The notes beneath the pieces were generated by a model. It searched no databases. It was not told the DNA's origin and saw nothing but the letters and a program-made list of their open reading frames with translations. Below are positions 54,001 to 63,242 of a stretch of DNA of 64,000 nucleotides, one piece after another (position 1 is the first letter of the stretch; each line of letters begins with the position of its first letter). Source of the DNA: Effrenium voratum (taxonomy: Eukaryota > Sar > Dinophyceae > Suessiales > Symbiodiniaceae); contig CAUJNA010000491.1 of assembly GCA_963377175.1 (NCBI GenBank), positions 160,572 through 224,571 on the forward strand. Direction: 5' to 3'. A program made the translations under genes and the position numbers.

Positions 54001-54685
54001 GATCTTTGTGGAGGTGGCAAAGGTCACAAGAAAGGGAGGAGCAACTCACAGTTTGATGACATTCCTGGAGTTACGTATGATATCAGCAGATACCTTTCTT
54101 TCGTTCTTCGGCATGGAGCAGTGAAGGAGGGTATTGAAATGGACAGTGAGGGATACGTGAAGGTGGAGGATATTTTGGCCAGAAAGCCACATGCCTCGAT
54201 CGACAGCGTGCTATTGGCGGTCAATCGGGATGAGAAGGGCAGATTTGAGGTACATCAAGGAGAAGATGGGTGGCTTATTCGCGCAACCCAAGCACAACAA
54301 GGAGTTGGACCTCAGCAATGAGATGCATCGCCAGATTACAACGCCGGATGAGGTGGATCAGCCCACTTTATTTCATGGCACTTATTTGGCGGCGTGGGGG
54401 TCCATCAGACGTCAAGGGCTGCGATGTGGTCACAGGCAACACGTGCATTTCAGCACTACCTATTTTGTGAACCATGGCCAATCAGGTATGAGGCCGGGTT
54501 GTGATCTGGTGGTTGCAGTGAATGTTCAGCAATTGCTTGATGCAGAGATGCCCTTGTACAAATCAACCAATGGGGTCTATTTGGTGGGCCAGGACATTCC
54601 ACCGGAACTTCTGTACAATGTTTATTGGGCTCGTGGTCCGCACGACCAGGATGATTTGGCAATATGGATATTGTGTGCTACATGA
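54001..54685 (+). CDS. LINE ORF: Tpt1/KptA-like RNA 2'-phosphotransferase domain
   Basis: The frame from 54001 to about 54290 gives the N-terminal lobe: ISRYLSFVLRHGA with the Arg-His pair at 54109-54114, DSEGYVKVEDIL, KGRFEVH and WLIRATQ with the second Arg at 54280. A frame change at about 54290-54295 leads into HNKELDLS, FHGTYLAAWGSIRRQGLR, HVHFST, GMRPGCD (the fourth catalytic-type Arg at 54491) and STNGVYL, ending at TGA 54683-54685. All landmarks of the Tpt1/KptA family are present in order. Known members transfer a 2'-phosphate from RNA to NAD+; related folds ADP-ribosylate nucleic-acid ends. In a retrotransposon it might repair or modify element or host RNA (inference). Confidence 0.8.
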
Positions 54686-55256
54686 GCAGATTGATCGAGA
54701 TGAGATATTTGCTGCCAAATGTCGGAGACTAGGCTTGGAGCCTTGGGGTTTTCTTCAGCCCCCAGATGATGATGGTGCAGGTGAAGAGGAAGTGAAAGAA
54801 GAGATGGAAGAGATGGAAGAAGTCCTCGTGGAAAATGAGGAACATGAAGAAAGCAAAGAGCATGAGGAGCTGCATGGAAATGAAGAGGTAGCTGATGTTG
54901 TGGATCAGGCCTCGGGTTCCGATGGATATCGAGGCTTGGGAGAAGTGTGGAGTTTGTCGGACGCGCCAGTTTGGCAGCGAAGGATCCGATTTAAGTCACG
55001 ATCCCGCTCCCCCGGGGGGAGGCCGCTTCATAATAGTCTTCGGACCCCGCTCCCGAGGAGGCGCCCTTTGCCGCGGTTGAGGAGAGATATCAGCGGAGCT
55101 GGACTATGGAGTACAGAGTACAAGGAGCAATGGCGCAGTCTCAGGCTTTTTCTCTTTATGGTTTGCTTCCTGGCCTATCTCGGTGCATGTGGCATGGATT
55201 ACCCGTCATATTTGCGGAGGCGGTGGAGACGATTACTCCTACTACTCCACCGATGA
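54522..55256 (+). CDS. LINE ORF: acidic and Arg-rich linker
   Basis: After a shift near 54670 the coding frame reads HEQIDRDEIFAAKCRRLGLE, then a strongly acidic Glu-rich stretch (about 54780-54900), then an Arg/Ser/Pro-rich stretch. Coding sequence leaves this frame near 55200. The first ~45 codons overlap the Tpt1-like frame and are shadow. Confidence 0.5.
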   Translation: MFSNCLMQRCPCTNQPMGSIWWARTFHRNFCTMFIGLVVRTTRMIWQYGYCVLHEQIDRDEIFAAKCRRLGLEPWGFLQPPDDDGAGEEEVKEEMEEMEEVLVENEEHEESKEHEELHGNEEVADVVDQASGSDGYRGLGEVWSLSDAPVWQRRIRFKSRSRSPGGRPLHNSLRTPLPRRRPLPRLRRDISGAGLWSTEYKEQWRSLRLFLFMVCFLAYLGACGMDYPSYLRRRWRRLLLLLHR

Positions 55257-56472
55257 CGAAACAATTTGGCAGAGCAATCAACGTGAGGAGCCCACGAAAA
55301 GAGAGTCAGCGTGGAGGAAGCACGGCAAGGACCGTCGGTGCATGAAGGTTCACTTCGCCGTCGCCCGGACATTCACCATGGCCCCAACCTATGAGCGGCC
55401 TCGTGAGGGCGCCCCGCCCCCTGCTAAGACGAGTGGAGGTGATGATCGGCCTCACAAGAGGAAGAGGCGCAAGCACAAGAAGATCTATGTTGAAGACACA
55501 GATCCCCGGCCCCCTCTCCCCCGCATAAGACGGGTTAAGGTGCGGAAGAAGGACGAGCCTATGCTGGGCATCGATGGACGACCAGCCCTGCCTCGCAAAA
55601 GATCTTTACAGGGGGGTATGCTTGAACAGGAGGTACCTTTGGACCTTATGAGATTGGGGCAGTATTTGCAGCTCACGCCGTTCAATGATGAAATTAGGGA
55701 CCTTTTCCCATTAAACCGGTATCAGACCTATGCACAGATTCTGGCTGAGAAAACCCGGGTTGTTATGACGCTCACCAAAATGTCTGAAGCCCAAGTCCTA
55801 AGCCTCAAAACAGCGTGTCGGAAGCTCATGGGCAAAGCTGTTCAACAGACGAGGGCCAAACAATTTCTCGATCAGGAAGATGAAAGAGATGTCAAGGATG
55901 CTGTTGCCTTGGCCACCAGGCATGTTTCTGATGGGGATCAACAAACTCTTGTTGGCAAGTTTGTGAGTTGGAAGATCAAACCGATGCATTTCATCCCTGA
56001 AAGCTCGCCCTCCACTATTGCTGGTTTGCTGGGAATCGATGAGTACACTGTTGAAAAGGTGAGACCCATTCTCCTGGACTATTTCAGTTTTCCCCCAGAA
56101 GCAGACCCGGCGCTGGGATGGTACTTCGACGTGACAGGTGGACAGACTGACATTGTTCCTATTTGGGCGAACTCCCTCGGGCTTATTGGTGGGGGTGGGG
56201 AACATGACGATGAGTCTGTTACTTCGGATTCCTCTGCCTTTCACATGCTCAGCCGATGTAGGGATGCCCAAACAGCTTTTGATGAGGCTATTCAACTGCA
56301 AAGCACGCTGAGAAAACGGAATCGAAGATTGGCCAAACATTTGCAGAAGCAACAGGAGGTCATTGAGGATCAAAAGGCTACTATTTGCAGGCTTAGGCAC
56401 ACCCTCTCGCAGCTTCTGCCCACTGCTGGAACTGAAGGGTGTTGGGGATCCACGACCCATTCCGCTCGGTGA
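55183..56472 (+). CDS. LINE ORF: coiled-coil protein segment
   Basis: Contains a basic Lys/Arg patch (HKRKRRKHKK), a helical region and a clear coiled coil near its end (FDEAIQLQSTLRKRNRRLAK, KQQEVIEDQKATI). The ATG at 55379 in CACCATGG is a strong candidate for an independent start (MAPTYERPREG). The frame terminates at 56472, but coding continues in the next frame from about 56430. Coiled coils are common in LINE ORF1 proteins, where they mediate multimerisation; I infer that role. Confidence 0.55.
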   Translation: MHVAWITRHICGGGGDDYSYYSTDDETIWQSNQREEPTKRESAWRKHGKDRRCMKVHFAVARTFTMAPTYERPREGAPPPAKTSGGDDRPHKRKRRKHKKIYVEDTDPRPPLPRIRRVKVRKKDEPMLGIDGRPALPRKRSLQGGMLEQEVPLDLMRLGQYLQLTPFNDEIRDLFPLNRYQTYAQILAEKTRVVMTLTKMSEAQVLSLKTACRKLMGKAVQQTRAKQFLDQEDERDVKDAVALATRHVSDGDQQTLVGKFVSWKIKPMHFIPESSPSTIAGLLGIDEYTVEKVRPILLDYFSFPPEADPALGWYFDVTGGQTDIVPIWANSLGLIGGGGEHDDESVTSDSSAFHMLSRCRDAQTAFDEAIQLQSTLRKRNRRLAKHLQKQQEVIEDQKATICRLRHTLSQLLPTAGTEGCWGSTTHSAR

Positions 56473-58678
56473 TTCTGAAATCTCCCCTACGGTACCCTTC
56501 TTTGTTGATGAAGGATCTCTAAGGGGCCTAGGCAGGTCCAACAGATTGGCTACGCAGCCTTATTCTATTGCATCTGGAAGACTGGAAATCAGCAGAGATG
56601 CTCGACCTATTCTTGCAGTATCAAGCGAGCCCATCGAGGACCTCTCAGACGTAGAAGGTGGTATGAATGATCCCATTTGCATGATTATGCTACATCGTCT
56701 ATGTGGGATGATCGATGCGATACCTCACACTATTCCTTCAGTGCTACATGACCCTTATTGTGAGTTATCAGACCTGGGGAGTGGTATTCCCATTCATCGG
56801 CTGATGCAGTATGATGCTTATGGCATTATGGCAGAGCAAATCACTGGAGGAGGAGGAGCAGCCGAAGCCGAAGCAATTGGTAAAGCTCAGCAGAAGGTCA
56901 TGAGGGCAGAAGTTGAGTTTGCCCCCAAGCAGATTAGAGCCCTCCTGGTTCTTGACTCCAAGCTTAGGGAAAAGATCCTTAGCAATGACGGGCAAAATCA
57001 GATTCGGGACATGATCAGGGCCTCTGCTAAGAAGATCGGGATGCAACCTGACAGGAGTGCCCCGGCCCCGTCCGAAGAGCAGCATGCCCCGAAAGGGAAA
57101 GCCGAAAAAGGGGGCAGAGGCAAAGGGAATGGCAAAGCTATGAATCAGGATACCTCTAAAGGCAAAGGTAAGCGCAAGGAAGATGCTGTTCAGGAAAGAC
57201 AGGACAAGGGGAAAGGACGCGAGGCAGGAAACAATGCAAAAGGGAAAGGAAAAAAGGGGAAAGACAGTTTACCTGAGCCTACCTTCGAGCTGATTCCAGA
57301 AGACTGGAACTGCCCAATCAGGTCTATTGCTGATTTCAATCCGTCCGCCCATGGCTTATATCTTATTCAAGATGCAGCGGTGGCCCAACAACTGGCCAGC
57401 AAAATCAAGAACGACCAACTCAATGTTTCCTTTATCATGCCTCAACCTCATGCTATTGGAAAGAAAGCCCCTATTGAAATGCAAATTCGACTGTTCAAGA
57501 CGCAGGGCACCTTTCATGATACTGTTCTTTTGACGGGGCATTTGCATACCCTTTCTGGATCAGTTCCTGAAACAGGACGCAAGTTCATCCAAACGAGCAC
57601 TCAGGTTACCCAGCGTACCTTTGCATTGAGGATGCGGTTTGGATCTGAGGACAGGGATATTCAAAATGCTATCCGACAGAAGCAGTTCTCCGCTATTCGC
57701 CAATGGATGCAGCATCAACTGGCTGGTATTGAGCTTATCGATATCTGGAACCTGAGGAATGTTGATGGACAATGGGGTATTAATGCTCGAATTCCAAAAG
57801 GGAAGCTGGATGAGGTTCTCAGGAAATCCTCCCCGGTCTTGGAGATTGACACGCCTCGAGATTGCCCGGTCACCACTAGACCTGTTTGGTTGAAAAGGGA
57901 AAGCCTTCCCCTCACTGTCGAGCAAGTCTTGGAATTCGCCAAGGAAGTTCCTAATCATTACGGGATCTTTAAGAAACAAGACTGTTATGCGCTGCGGGTT
58001 TCGCAAGCTGATTTTCAAAAGACCAAGGAGGCCCTTGGACAGGTCAGCACGCCACTGTTTCGGATTTTTGGCCTGCCACAGTATTTTGTCGCAGAGCATG
58101 TCATGGAACTACTGCAAGCTATGGCTTGGGAAGCAGAAGTGCAGCCTGGAAGTAGGAGATTTCGCAATGGAGGGGTACAGTATTTGGTTCGGAGCAGCCA
58201 GACTCCTCCCTTAACTTCGGCCCCCTTCTTTTTTGGCTATGAGAGAAGAGTTGTGACGGTTGAGCCCACGGTCCGAAGCTTTGCGCCGGCCCCCAAGGTT
58301 GACCCTCCCAAAGTTGACCCCGTCAACTACCCGTCCTTCAAGAGCCAACTTCAGAAAGGCAAAGGGAATGGATCGAGCGCGGCCAAAAAGGATGGTCCCT
58401 CACACTCTGTTTGGTGGAATGCCCCCTTGGTTGATGAAGGTCCCAAGAAGAGGATTCGGATTGGCACTCCTACCAAGAGCTCCACACAGACTCAGGGAGC
58501 GACAGGCACTATGTCTCGAGGACAGATCATGGATCAGATCGCGGCCATGACGGAACAGCTACAGGCTCTTCAATCCCTTCTCCAATCCCCGGAGTTGCAG
58601 GCGCAGGAAGAACAGATGGAAGAGGACATTGCGGCGTCCTCCCTTTTTGAAGATGACGGGTTCCCCGGTCAGCCTTGA
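56363..58678 (+). CDS. LINE gag-like/ORF1 protein, 771-codon frame
   Basis: The functional part begins near 56430, continuing the coiled-coil protein. It has an N-terminal region without recognised motifs and a long Lys/Gly-rich nucleic-acid-binding-like tract (57080-57270, repeated GKGKGK). A ~350-residue globular region follows (GINARIPKGKLDEVLRK, TRPVWLKRESLPLT, YGIFKKQDCYALRV), then another basic patch and a C-terminal Gln/Leu coiled coil (MDQIAAMTEQLQALQSLLQ). It stops at TGA 58676-58678, 21 bp before the endonuclease ATG. I do not recognise the globular domain; position suggests an RNA-binding ORF1 role. Confidence 0.65.
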   Translation: MRIKRLLFAGLGTPSRSFCPLLELKGVGDPRPIPLGDSEISPTVPFFVDEGSLRGLGRSNRLATQPYSIASGRLEISRDARPILAVSSEPIEDLSDVEGGMNDPICMIMLHRLCGMIDAIPHTIPSVLHDPYCELSDLGSGIPIHRLMQYDAYGIMAEQITGGGGAAEAEAIGKAQQKVMRAEVEFAPKQIRALLVLDSKLREKILSNDGQNQIRDMIRASAKKIGMQPDRSAPAPSEEQHAPKGKAEKGGRGKGNGKAMNQDTSKGKGKRKEDAVQERQDKGKGREAGNNAKGKGKKGKDSLPEPTFELIPEDWNCPIRSIADFNPSAHGLYLIQDAAVAQQLASKIKNDQLNVSFIMPQPHAIGKKAPIEMQIRLFKTQGTFHDTVLLTGHLHTLSGSVPETGRKFIQTSTQVTQRTFALRMRFGSEDRDIQNAIRQKQFSAIRQWMQHQLAGIELIDIWNLRNVDGQWGINARIPKGKLDEVLRKSSPVLEIDTPRDCPVTTRPVWLKRESLPLTVEQVLEFAKEVPNHYGIFKKQDCYALRVSQADFQKTKEALGQVSTPLFRIFGLPQYFVAEHVMELLQAMAWEAEVQPGSRRFRNGGVQYLVRSSQTPPLTSAPFFFGYERRVVTVEPTVRSFAPAPKVDPPKVDPVNYPSFKSQLQKGKGNGSSAAKKDGPSHSVWWNAPLVDEGPKKRIRIGTPTKSSTQTQGATGTMSRGQIMDQIAAMTEQLQALQSLLQSPELQAQEEQMEEDIAASSLFEDDGFPGQP

Positions 58679-58699
58679 CTAGGGACTCATCGCGCAGAT

Positions 58700-59488
58700 A
58701 TGAATGGAGGCTCCTTTCCTCAGGAGCTGGTATCTCGTATTTTGTATCGTATTTTCTCCTTGGTTGGAGGTATGACAAGTGAGGTCTTCCTTGGAACTTG
58801 GAATCTCAACAGCCTCTCGGACAAGCTCAATATTGTTCTCAGTATGGGGTTCTCCATCCTCGCTTTACAAGAAACCCGTATTGACTCTCGCAAAGCTCAA
58901 TTGTTCGCTAACTCGGCCGACTCTTCAGGTTACCAACTCCTGTTTGGCAAGTGCCCGGTTTGGAAAAAGAAAGGCTGCGGCAAAGTTGGTCTGCATCACA
59001 AGCAGTGCCCTGGAGTGGCGGTCGCCATCAAGAAGGAGATTCCGGCCCACGTGGGCCCGTCACCTACAAGGATGGAGTACTGGCACGAGCAGGGAAGATT
59101 CCTGGCTGTCAACTTCTTCGACGGTACCACTTGGAGGACGCTTTGGAATGTTTATGCCCCTGATGACCCGCAGAAGAACTTCCAGTTCCTGCGGGACCTC
59201 GCCGCCGATGCGCAGGAGGTACAACCTCACTCCATTGCTGGAGACTTCAATAGTCCCTTACAGTGGGGGTCGGACATGGACATCCTCTTCGTGGACTTGT
59301 GTTCCAAATTGACGGACATGCTTGGTCCCGATCCTTACACTTTTCAGAGAGCTCACTCCAAAACAAAGATTGATGACATTATTTGTCACAAAGACGTTCG
59401 AATGGAATTCGGTCCTCCAATCACGTTCTTCCCCTACGACAATGGGCACGCCATAATTCATTTCGACCAAGCTCAATTGGAACGCTGA
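58700..59488 (+). CDS. LINE endonuclease (exonuclease-endonuclease-phosphatase fold)
   Basis: The ATG at 58700 gives the longest frame; a second ATG at 58772 lies just before the domain (FLGTWNLNSL). EEP motifs in order: TWNLNSL, LALQETRID with the metal-binding Glu, GVAVAIKKE, GRFLAVNFFD, NVYAPDD, IAGDFNSP with Asp-Phe-Asn, KTKIDDII, and DNGHAIIHF where the catalytic SDH is replaced by NGH. The enzyme nicks target DNA to prime reverse transcription. The frame ends at 59488, and the domain junction to the RT continues in another frame (NWNAEVHQYLQ), so endonuclease and RT were probably one ORF. Confidence 0.9.
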   Translation: MNGGSFPQELVSRILYRIFSLVGGMTSEVFLGTWNLNSLSDKLNIVLSMGFSILALQETRIDSRKAQLFANSADSSGYQLLFGKCPVWKKKGCGKVGLHHKQCPGVAVAIKKEIPAHVGPSPTRMEYWHEQGRFLAVNFFDGTTWRTLWNVYAPDDPQKNFQFLRDLAADAQEVQPHSIAGDFNSPLQWGSDMDILFVDLCSKLTDMLGPDPYTFQRAHSKTKIDDIICHKDVRMEFGPPITFFPYDNGHAIIHFDQAQLER

Positions 59489-59489
59489 G

Positions 59490-60140
59490 GTGCATCAGTA
59501 CTTGCAGATTGAAGGATATCACATCAACGAGCAGTGTGGAAATCACGCCGAAGTGTGGGATGAGTTGCAAGATGAATGGTGTGCGGCTTATGAGAAATTC
59601 GATGTGGATATGTGTTGGTCCATCTTCGCCTCAACTATGTTTCGTTTCTGGAACGGCCACACCAACTTCAAGAGAGTCCCAGGTTTGGGAGTGAAAATGC
59701 ATTGGGAAAACCAGCAGAAAGCGATTTTTCACAGGAAGCTCATCGCGCAATCCAGTGAAGCACAGGAGCACGAAGAGATTCGGGAAGCTCTACTTGAGCT
59801 GGGTCAACCCTCACTTGATAAACTACAAGCTTGGAAGCATAGAATGCAACAGCCTGATGACAAATCCCAGAAGAGCAAGTGGATTGGAGACGTTTGCAAA
59901 TGGGTCAGGGCCCCGACCCGCAAACCCCCCCTTTTATCAAAACAAATGATGGTTGGACCAAGACCCCTCAAGACACGGTGGATGTCATTCGCGACTTCTT
60001 CGCTACGGTCTACCAGCATGATGATCAGATGTCTTGGAATGTGGGCAACGCCAATCACGAAGTCCCTGCTGAAATGTGGAGTGTCAAACACCTCAATCGG
60101 ATCCTCAGAAACGGGAAAGGTGTCTCCTCGCCGGGACTAG
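59490..60140 (+). CDS. LINE linker between endonuclease and RT
   Basis: After the shift near 59475 this frame encodes the usual helical spacer (HAEVWDELQDEWCAAYEKFD, HEEIREALLELGQPSLDKLQ). Coding changes frame inside a run of seven C at 59925-59931, where KWVRAPTRKPP joins FIKTNDGWTK of the next frame. The rest to 60140 is shadow. Confidence 0.75.
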   Translation: MHQYLQIEGYHINEQCGNHAEVWDELQDEWCAAYEKFDVDMCWSIFASTMFRFWNGHTNFKRVPGLGVKMHWENQQKAIFHRKLIAQSSEAQEHEEIREALLELGQPSLDKLQAWKHRMQQPDDKSQKSKWIGDVCKWVRAPTRKPPLLSKQMMVGPRPLKTRWMSFATSSLRSTSMMIRCLGMWATPITKSLLKCGVSNTSIGSSETGKVSPRRD

Positions 60141-63100
60141 GTGGATGGACCTATGCGCATTTCAAGCAGCTACCGCAGAAGGGCGTGGATTTTCTGCACA
60201 GTCTTTTTATGCTCTGCGTTATTTGCGGAAGGGCTCCCAAGCATTGGCTCAATGCTAAGCTTGTGGTTATCCCAAAAGGTGACGCTGGCTTTGATCTCGA
60301 AGCCCTGAGGCCCATCACTATTGAAGTTACGGCACTACGTATTTTCCACAAGTGGCTATTGAAATGCGGTGAAATCTCCTTCGACAACCTCCCTGAGAAC
60401 ATCATTGGGGGTGTACCTCGGCGCAGTGGGTATCAAGCATGGCTGCACGCCTCTCTATCCGCTGAGAAATGCCAGAATGAGACGCACCTCTCATTTCATG
60501 GTGTCGCAATCGACACTGTCAAGTTCTTCGATTGTATCCCGCATTGGCTCGCTTGTCAAGCCTTATCCGAATGGGGTATGCATCAAGCTGCAGTTGGCAC
60601 TTGGATTCATTCCATCAGGCACATGAGGAGATTCGTTTCAACCTCCGGCATAGTGGCCAGGTGGCCTGTTCTTGGAACGATCGGGTTGCCTCAGGGCGAC
60701 CCCATCAGTATGGCTGCTGCTAGCCTTGTGCTGGCGGTTTGGTCAAGAGATCTCCACAGCGCTGTGTACAATTATGTCTATGTGGATGATAGGCTTCTTT
60801 TCACGGAAAGTGACTCGAGTGAACTCCAACATGCCTTTGGACGCACTGAAGCTTGGGATACGCTTCATAACTTCCGCACGCAAATTAAGACGTGTCAAAT
60901 CAGAGATGCGAAGAAATCCACACCGCTTTGCTGGCGGGATGGACAAGTTGTCAAGGAAGTCAAATCGGTCGATTACCTTGGCGTTCCCCTGGCTATTGGG
61001 CTCTTCTCCTCTAAGACTTGGTTTGAAAAGAAAATACACAGAGCTATTACCGCGCTGCAACTGCTTGCAAGGGCCAACCAACCTGCGGCCACTACCAATA
61101 TGATTGTCCGCACGGTCATTATTCCTATGCTTACGTATGCAGGCGCTACACTGAGACCGACTAAGGATCAGCTCAGGCAGCTTCGCACTGCTATTCGTAC
61201 AGCGGCACACGGGAGCAAGCTTGGGACCTTTTCGGCCCGGATTCTGTTTCAGAAAAACTACTTGCTTATGGACCCTGAGTTTTTCTTTGTTTGGAGAAAC
61301 CTGCTCTTCTGGAACAATCATGCCTTCAAGAAGCGCGCCTTCAAGGACGCTGTGATTCAGAGCTGGGAGAAGGTCCTTCCCTCTATCAAAAAGATTGGCC
61401 CTGTTTCCCAGCTTAGAAAGGATTTGGAATATTTGCAGCTTCATTTGAACGTTGACAACTTGCAAGTTAGCAACAATGAGGGTAGACTGCTTTGGACCTT
61501 TGGAAGTGGCGACTGCAAAGTTATGAGCAAGGCTCTTAGTCACTCCTTCCGTAACAAGATTGCCTCAGAGTTGGAACAATGCAACTCCTCTTGCTGGAAG
61601 GGGGTCGGCAACCACGATTTCGGCACGACCACTGCGCTTCTTCACTTATTACCTGAAGGGCACCCGGTGCAACAAAAGCTCATCCGAGTGCTGATCAACG
61701 GGATTAATTCCTTCCACACGCAATTTGTCAAGAAGTTCACTGATACTCCAGAGCGCAGAGAATGTAGACACCATGATGCTACTATGGCGCACCTGTTTTG
61801 GGAATGGCCTTTCTGGGCCGATCTGCGCAGTCAATGGCATGAAGGTTGGGAATCCTGGTCTCGGTGGAGCCCCTGTTCTCAACACCTTCTTGTGTTCTGT
61901 AAAGACCTCCCCCCCAGGCTTCAGGCTAAATGGGGTACTATTCAACGACAAGCGGTTGATCTCCTGGGTAAGTGGGAAGCTCCTCACCGCGATCTCCGTG
62001 CAATTGATTACAATATTCAGCTTGATCATGCTCCGGTACAGTCTGATCGTGCTGATCAACAGCACGCTCAGCCGGAAGATATCTATTTGCTCAGCTCCCC
62101 CTTTCACAGCCACGTTGTATTTAAGAGGGGACAATTCTTGACTATCGACCCTGACATGATGGCGGTCAAAGCCAACCTATGGTATTGGGGTGGTTGTATT
62201 GAAGACTTCCACCTTCTTCGGGGTATGCTTGACTGGTGCATATTTGACAAAGGCAAAGCCGGAGCCCTCTGGAGGAGGCATACTTGGATTGAGGCCTTGC
62301 TGCTCTTCATCTTTATTGCAGGGGACAAAGCGCCCTTCCTGCGTAAGATCAAGACTGCTCGCGAGGCCCAGTGGAAGATCCGGATGTTATGTATGGGTAT
62401 TCTCAAAATGCAAGGGATTCCAATTGATGCTGAAACCGAGCCGGACATGTTGGAGCTGTGTCAATCTTGGCCTCCGCTGCCGACGTTGCCCTTCGGGCTG
62501 ATGCTTCCACGGCACGACGGCATCAACATTGGACTGAAGGTTCTGGTCAACTTGAATGAGGAATACCTTATGCTGGGTAAACCGCTGCGCAAGCTGTACG
62601 TCACAATGGATCAGGTTGGGACATCTATCTCTTGTTGGAGGTATTCGCCTGTCTTTGCCTCCCTGGTGGTACGGACTCGTCTGAATGATAAGAAAGCGGG
62701 CCCTGTTCTTCCCGGCTTGAACCAGGTCCCTGACCGCCCTTGCGTCGACCTTGATGCCCTGACTTCAGTACCGGAGCGTATTGATGCCTGCAAGGTTCTC
62801 TTGAGAGAGTTTCTCCTTGAGAAGGTGCCTCTCGACTTCTTGTCGGGGTTGGACGCCGAGCAACTGCGTGAAGCTCTCGGCAACTCCTCTGTGCGAAGAC
62901 TTCGGTTTTGTATTGGTCGAAGGAAACATTTTATGACCGGGTGGGCTAGTCGCCTGGCTGGTGCCCCCGGGCTTTCCCACTGTTATTGCGCCGACTGGGA
63001 CCCTTGCGAGCCGCGTTGCGTGCTCTGTGGTTTCACGGCCCCTTGGACAAGGCTCGGCAGGCTTCGCCGGATGCCCCCGTGCAAAGTACAATATTCTGAG

Positions 63101-63199
63101 TTTATTCTGCCTTCGGCCTGCGAGGCAAGAGTCGCTGAACTTTCCTCGCAGGTCGGCATCCTCGTGGCCCTTCTTTCGCTTTTAGGGTTCACTCCGTGA
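59879..63199 (+). CDS. LINE reverse transcriptase with C-terminal zinc motifs
   Basis: An uninterrupted 1,106-codon frame; true coding starts near 59925. RT motifs: LNRILRNGKGVSSPGLGGWT, VVIPKGD and LRPITI; motif A FHGVAIDTVKFFDCIPH; motif B IGLPQGDPISMAAAS; catalytic YVDDR with Tyr-Val-Asp-Asp at 60779-60790; and SVDYLGVPL. About 500 residues later comes a zf-RVT-like CRHHDATMAHLFWEWPFW, and near the end a Cys cluster (CYCADWDPCEPRCVLCGF). No RNase H motif is seen. It stops at TGA 63197-63199. As the longest intact frame in the window it is the best phylogenetic handle. Confidence 0.95.
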   Translation: MDWRRLQMGQGPDPQTPPFIKTNDGWTKTPQDTVDVIRDFFATVYQHDDQMSWNVGNANHEVPAEMWSVKHLNRILRNGKGVSSPGLGGWTYAHFKQLPQKGVDFLHSLFMLCVICGRAPKHWLNAKLVVIPKGDAGFDLEALRPITIEVTALRIFHKWLLKCGEISFDNLPENIIGGVPRRSGYQAWLHASLSAEKCQNETHLSFHGVAIDTVKFFDCIPHWLACQALSEWGMHQAAVGTWIHSIRHMRRFVSTSGIVARWPVLGTIGLPQGDPISMAAASLVLAVWSRDLHSAVYNYVYVDDRLLFTESDSSELQHAFGRTEAWDTLHNFRTQIKTCQIRDAKKSTPLCWRDGQVVKEVKSVDYLGVPLAIGLFSSKTWFEKKIHRAITALQLLARANQPAATTNMIVRTVIIPMLTYAGATLRPTKDQLRQLRTAIRTAAHGSKLGTFSARILFQKNYLLMDPEFFFVWRNLLFWNNHAFKKRAFKDAVIQSWEKVLPSIKKIGPVSQLRKDLEYLQLHLNVDNLQVSNNEGRLLWTFGSGDCKVMSKALSHSFRNKIASELEQCNSSCWKGVGNHDFGTTTALLHLLPEGHPVQQKLIRVLINGINSFHTQFVKKFTDTPERRECRHHDATMAHLFWEWPFWADLRSQWHEGWESWSRWSPCSQHLLVFCKDLPPRLQAKWGTIQRQAVDLLGKWEAPHRDLRAIDYNIQLDHAPVQSDRADQQHAQPEDIYLLSSPFHSHVVFKRGQFLTIDPDMMAVKANLWYWGGCIEDFHLLRGMLDWCIFDKGKAGALWRRHTWIEALLLFIFIAGDKAPFLRKIKTAREAQWKIRMLCMGILKMQGIPIDAETEPDMLELCQSWPPLPTLPFGLMLPRHDGINIGLKVLVNLNEEYLMLGKPLRKLYVTMDQVGTSISCWRYSPVFASLVVRTRLNDKKAGPVLPGLNQVPDRPCVDLDALTSVPERIDACKVLLREFLLEKVPLDFLSGLDAEQLREALGNSSVRRLRFCIGRRKHFMTGWASRLAGAPGLSHCYCADWDPCEPRCVLCGFTAPWTRLGRLRRMPPCKVQYSEFILPSACEARVAELSSQVGILVALLSLLGFTP

Positions 63200-63200
63200 C

Positions 63201-63242
63201 TCCCAGGCAATGCCCTGGAGGATAGACAGCGCCGCTACCGCC
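63201..63242 (+). other. LINE 3' end with hairpin
   Basis: The 43-nt 3' UTR contains CCAGG (63203-63207) and CCTGG (63214-63218), a 5-bp stem with loop CAATGC. There is no poly(A) or simple-repeat tail. A 3' structure of this kind may be the RT recognition signal (inference). Confidence 0.5.

Larger units (their letters stand above)
52511..63242 (+). mobile_element. Full-length 10.7-kb LINE with OTU and Tpt1 modules
   Basis: A non-LTR retrotransposon delimited exactly by a 15-bp target duplication. Order: multi-membrane segment, OTU protease-like domain, Tpt1/KptA-like domain, acidic linker, coiled-coil and gag-like protein with Lys/Gly tract, apurinic-type endonuclease, reverse transcriptase, Cys/His-rich C-terminus. 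There is no RNase H domain. The 3' UTR is only 43 nt, without poly(A), and contains a small hairpin. About eight frame changes and one stop interrupt it, yet frames of 771 and 1,106 codons are intact. Clade assignment would need RT phylogeny. Confidence 0.93.
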
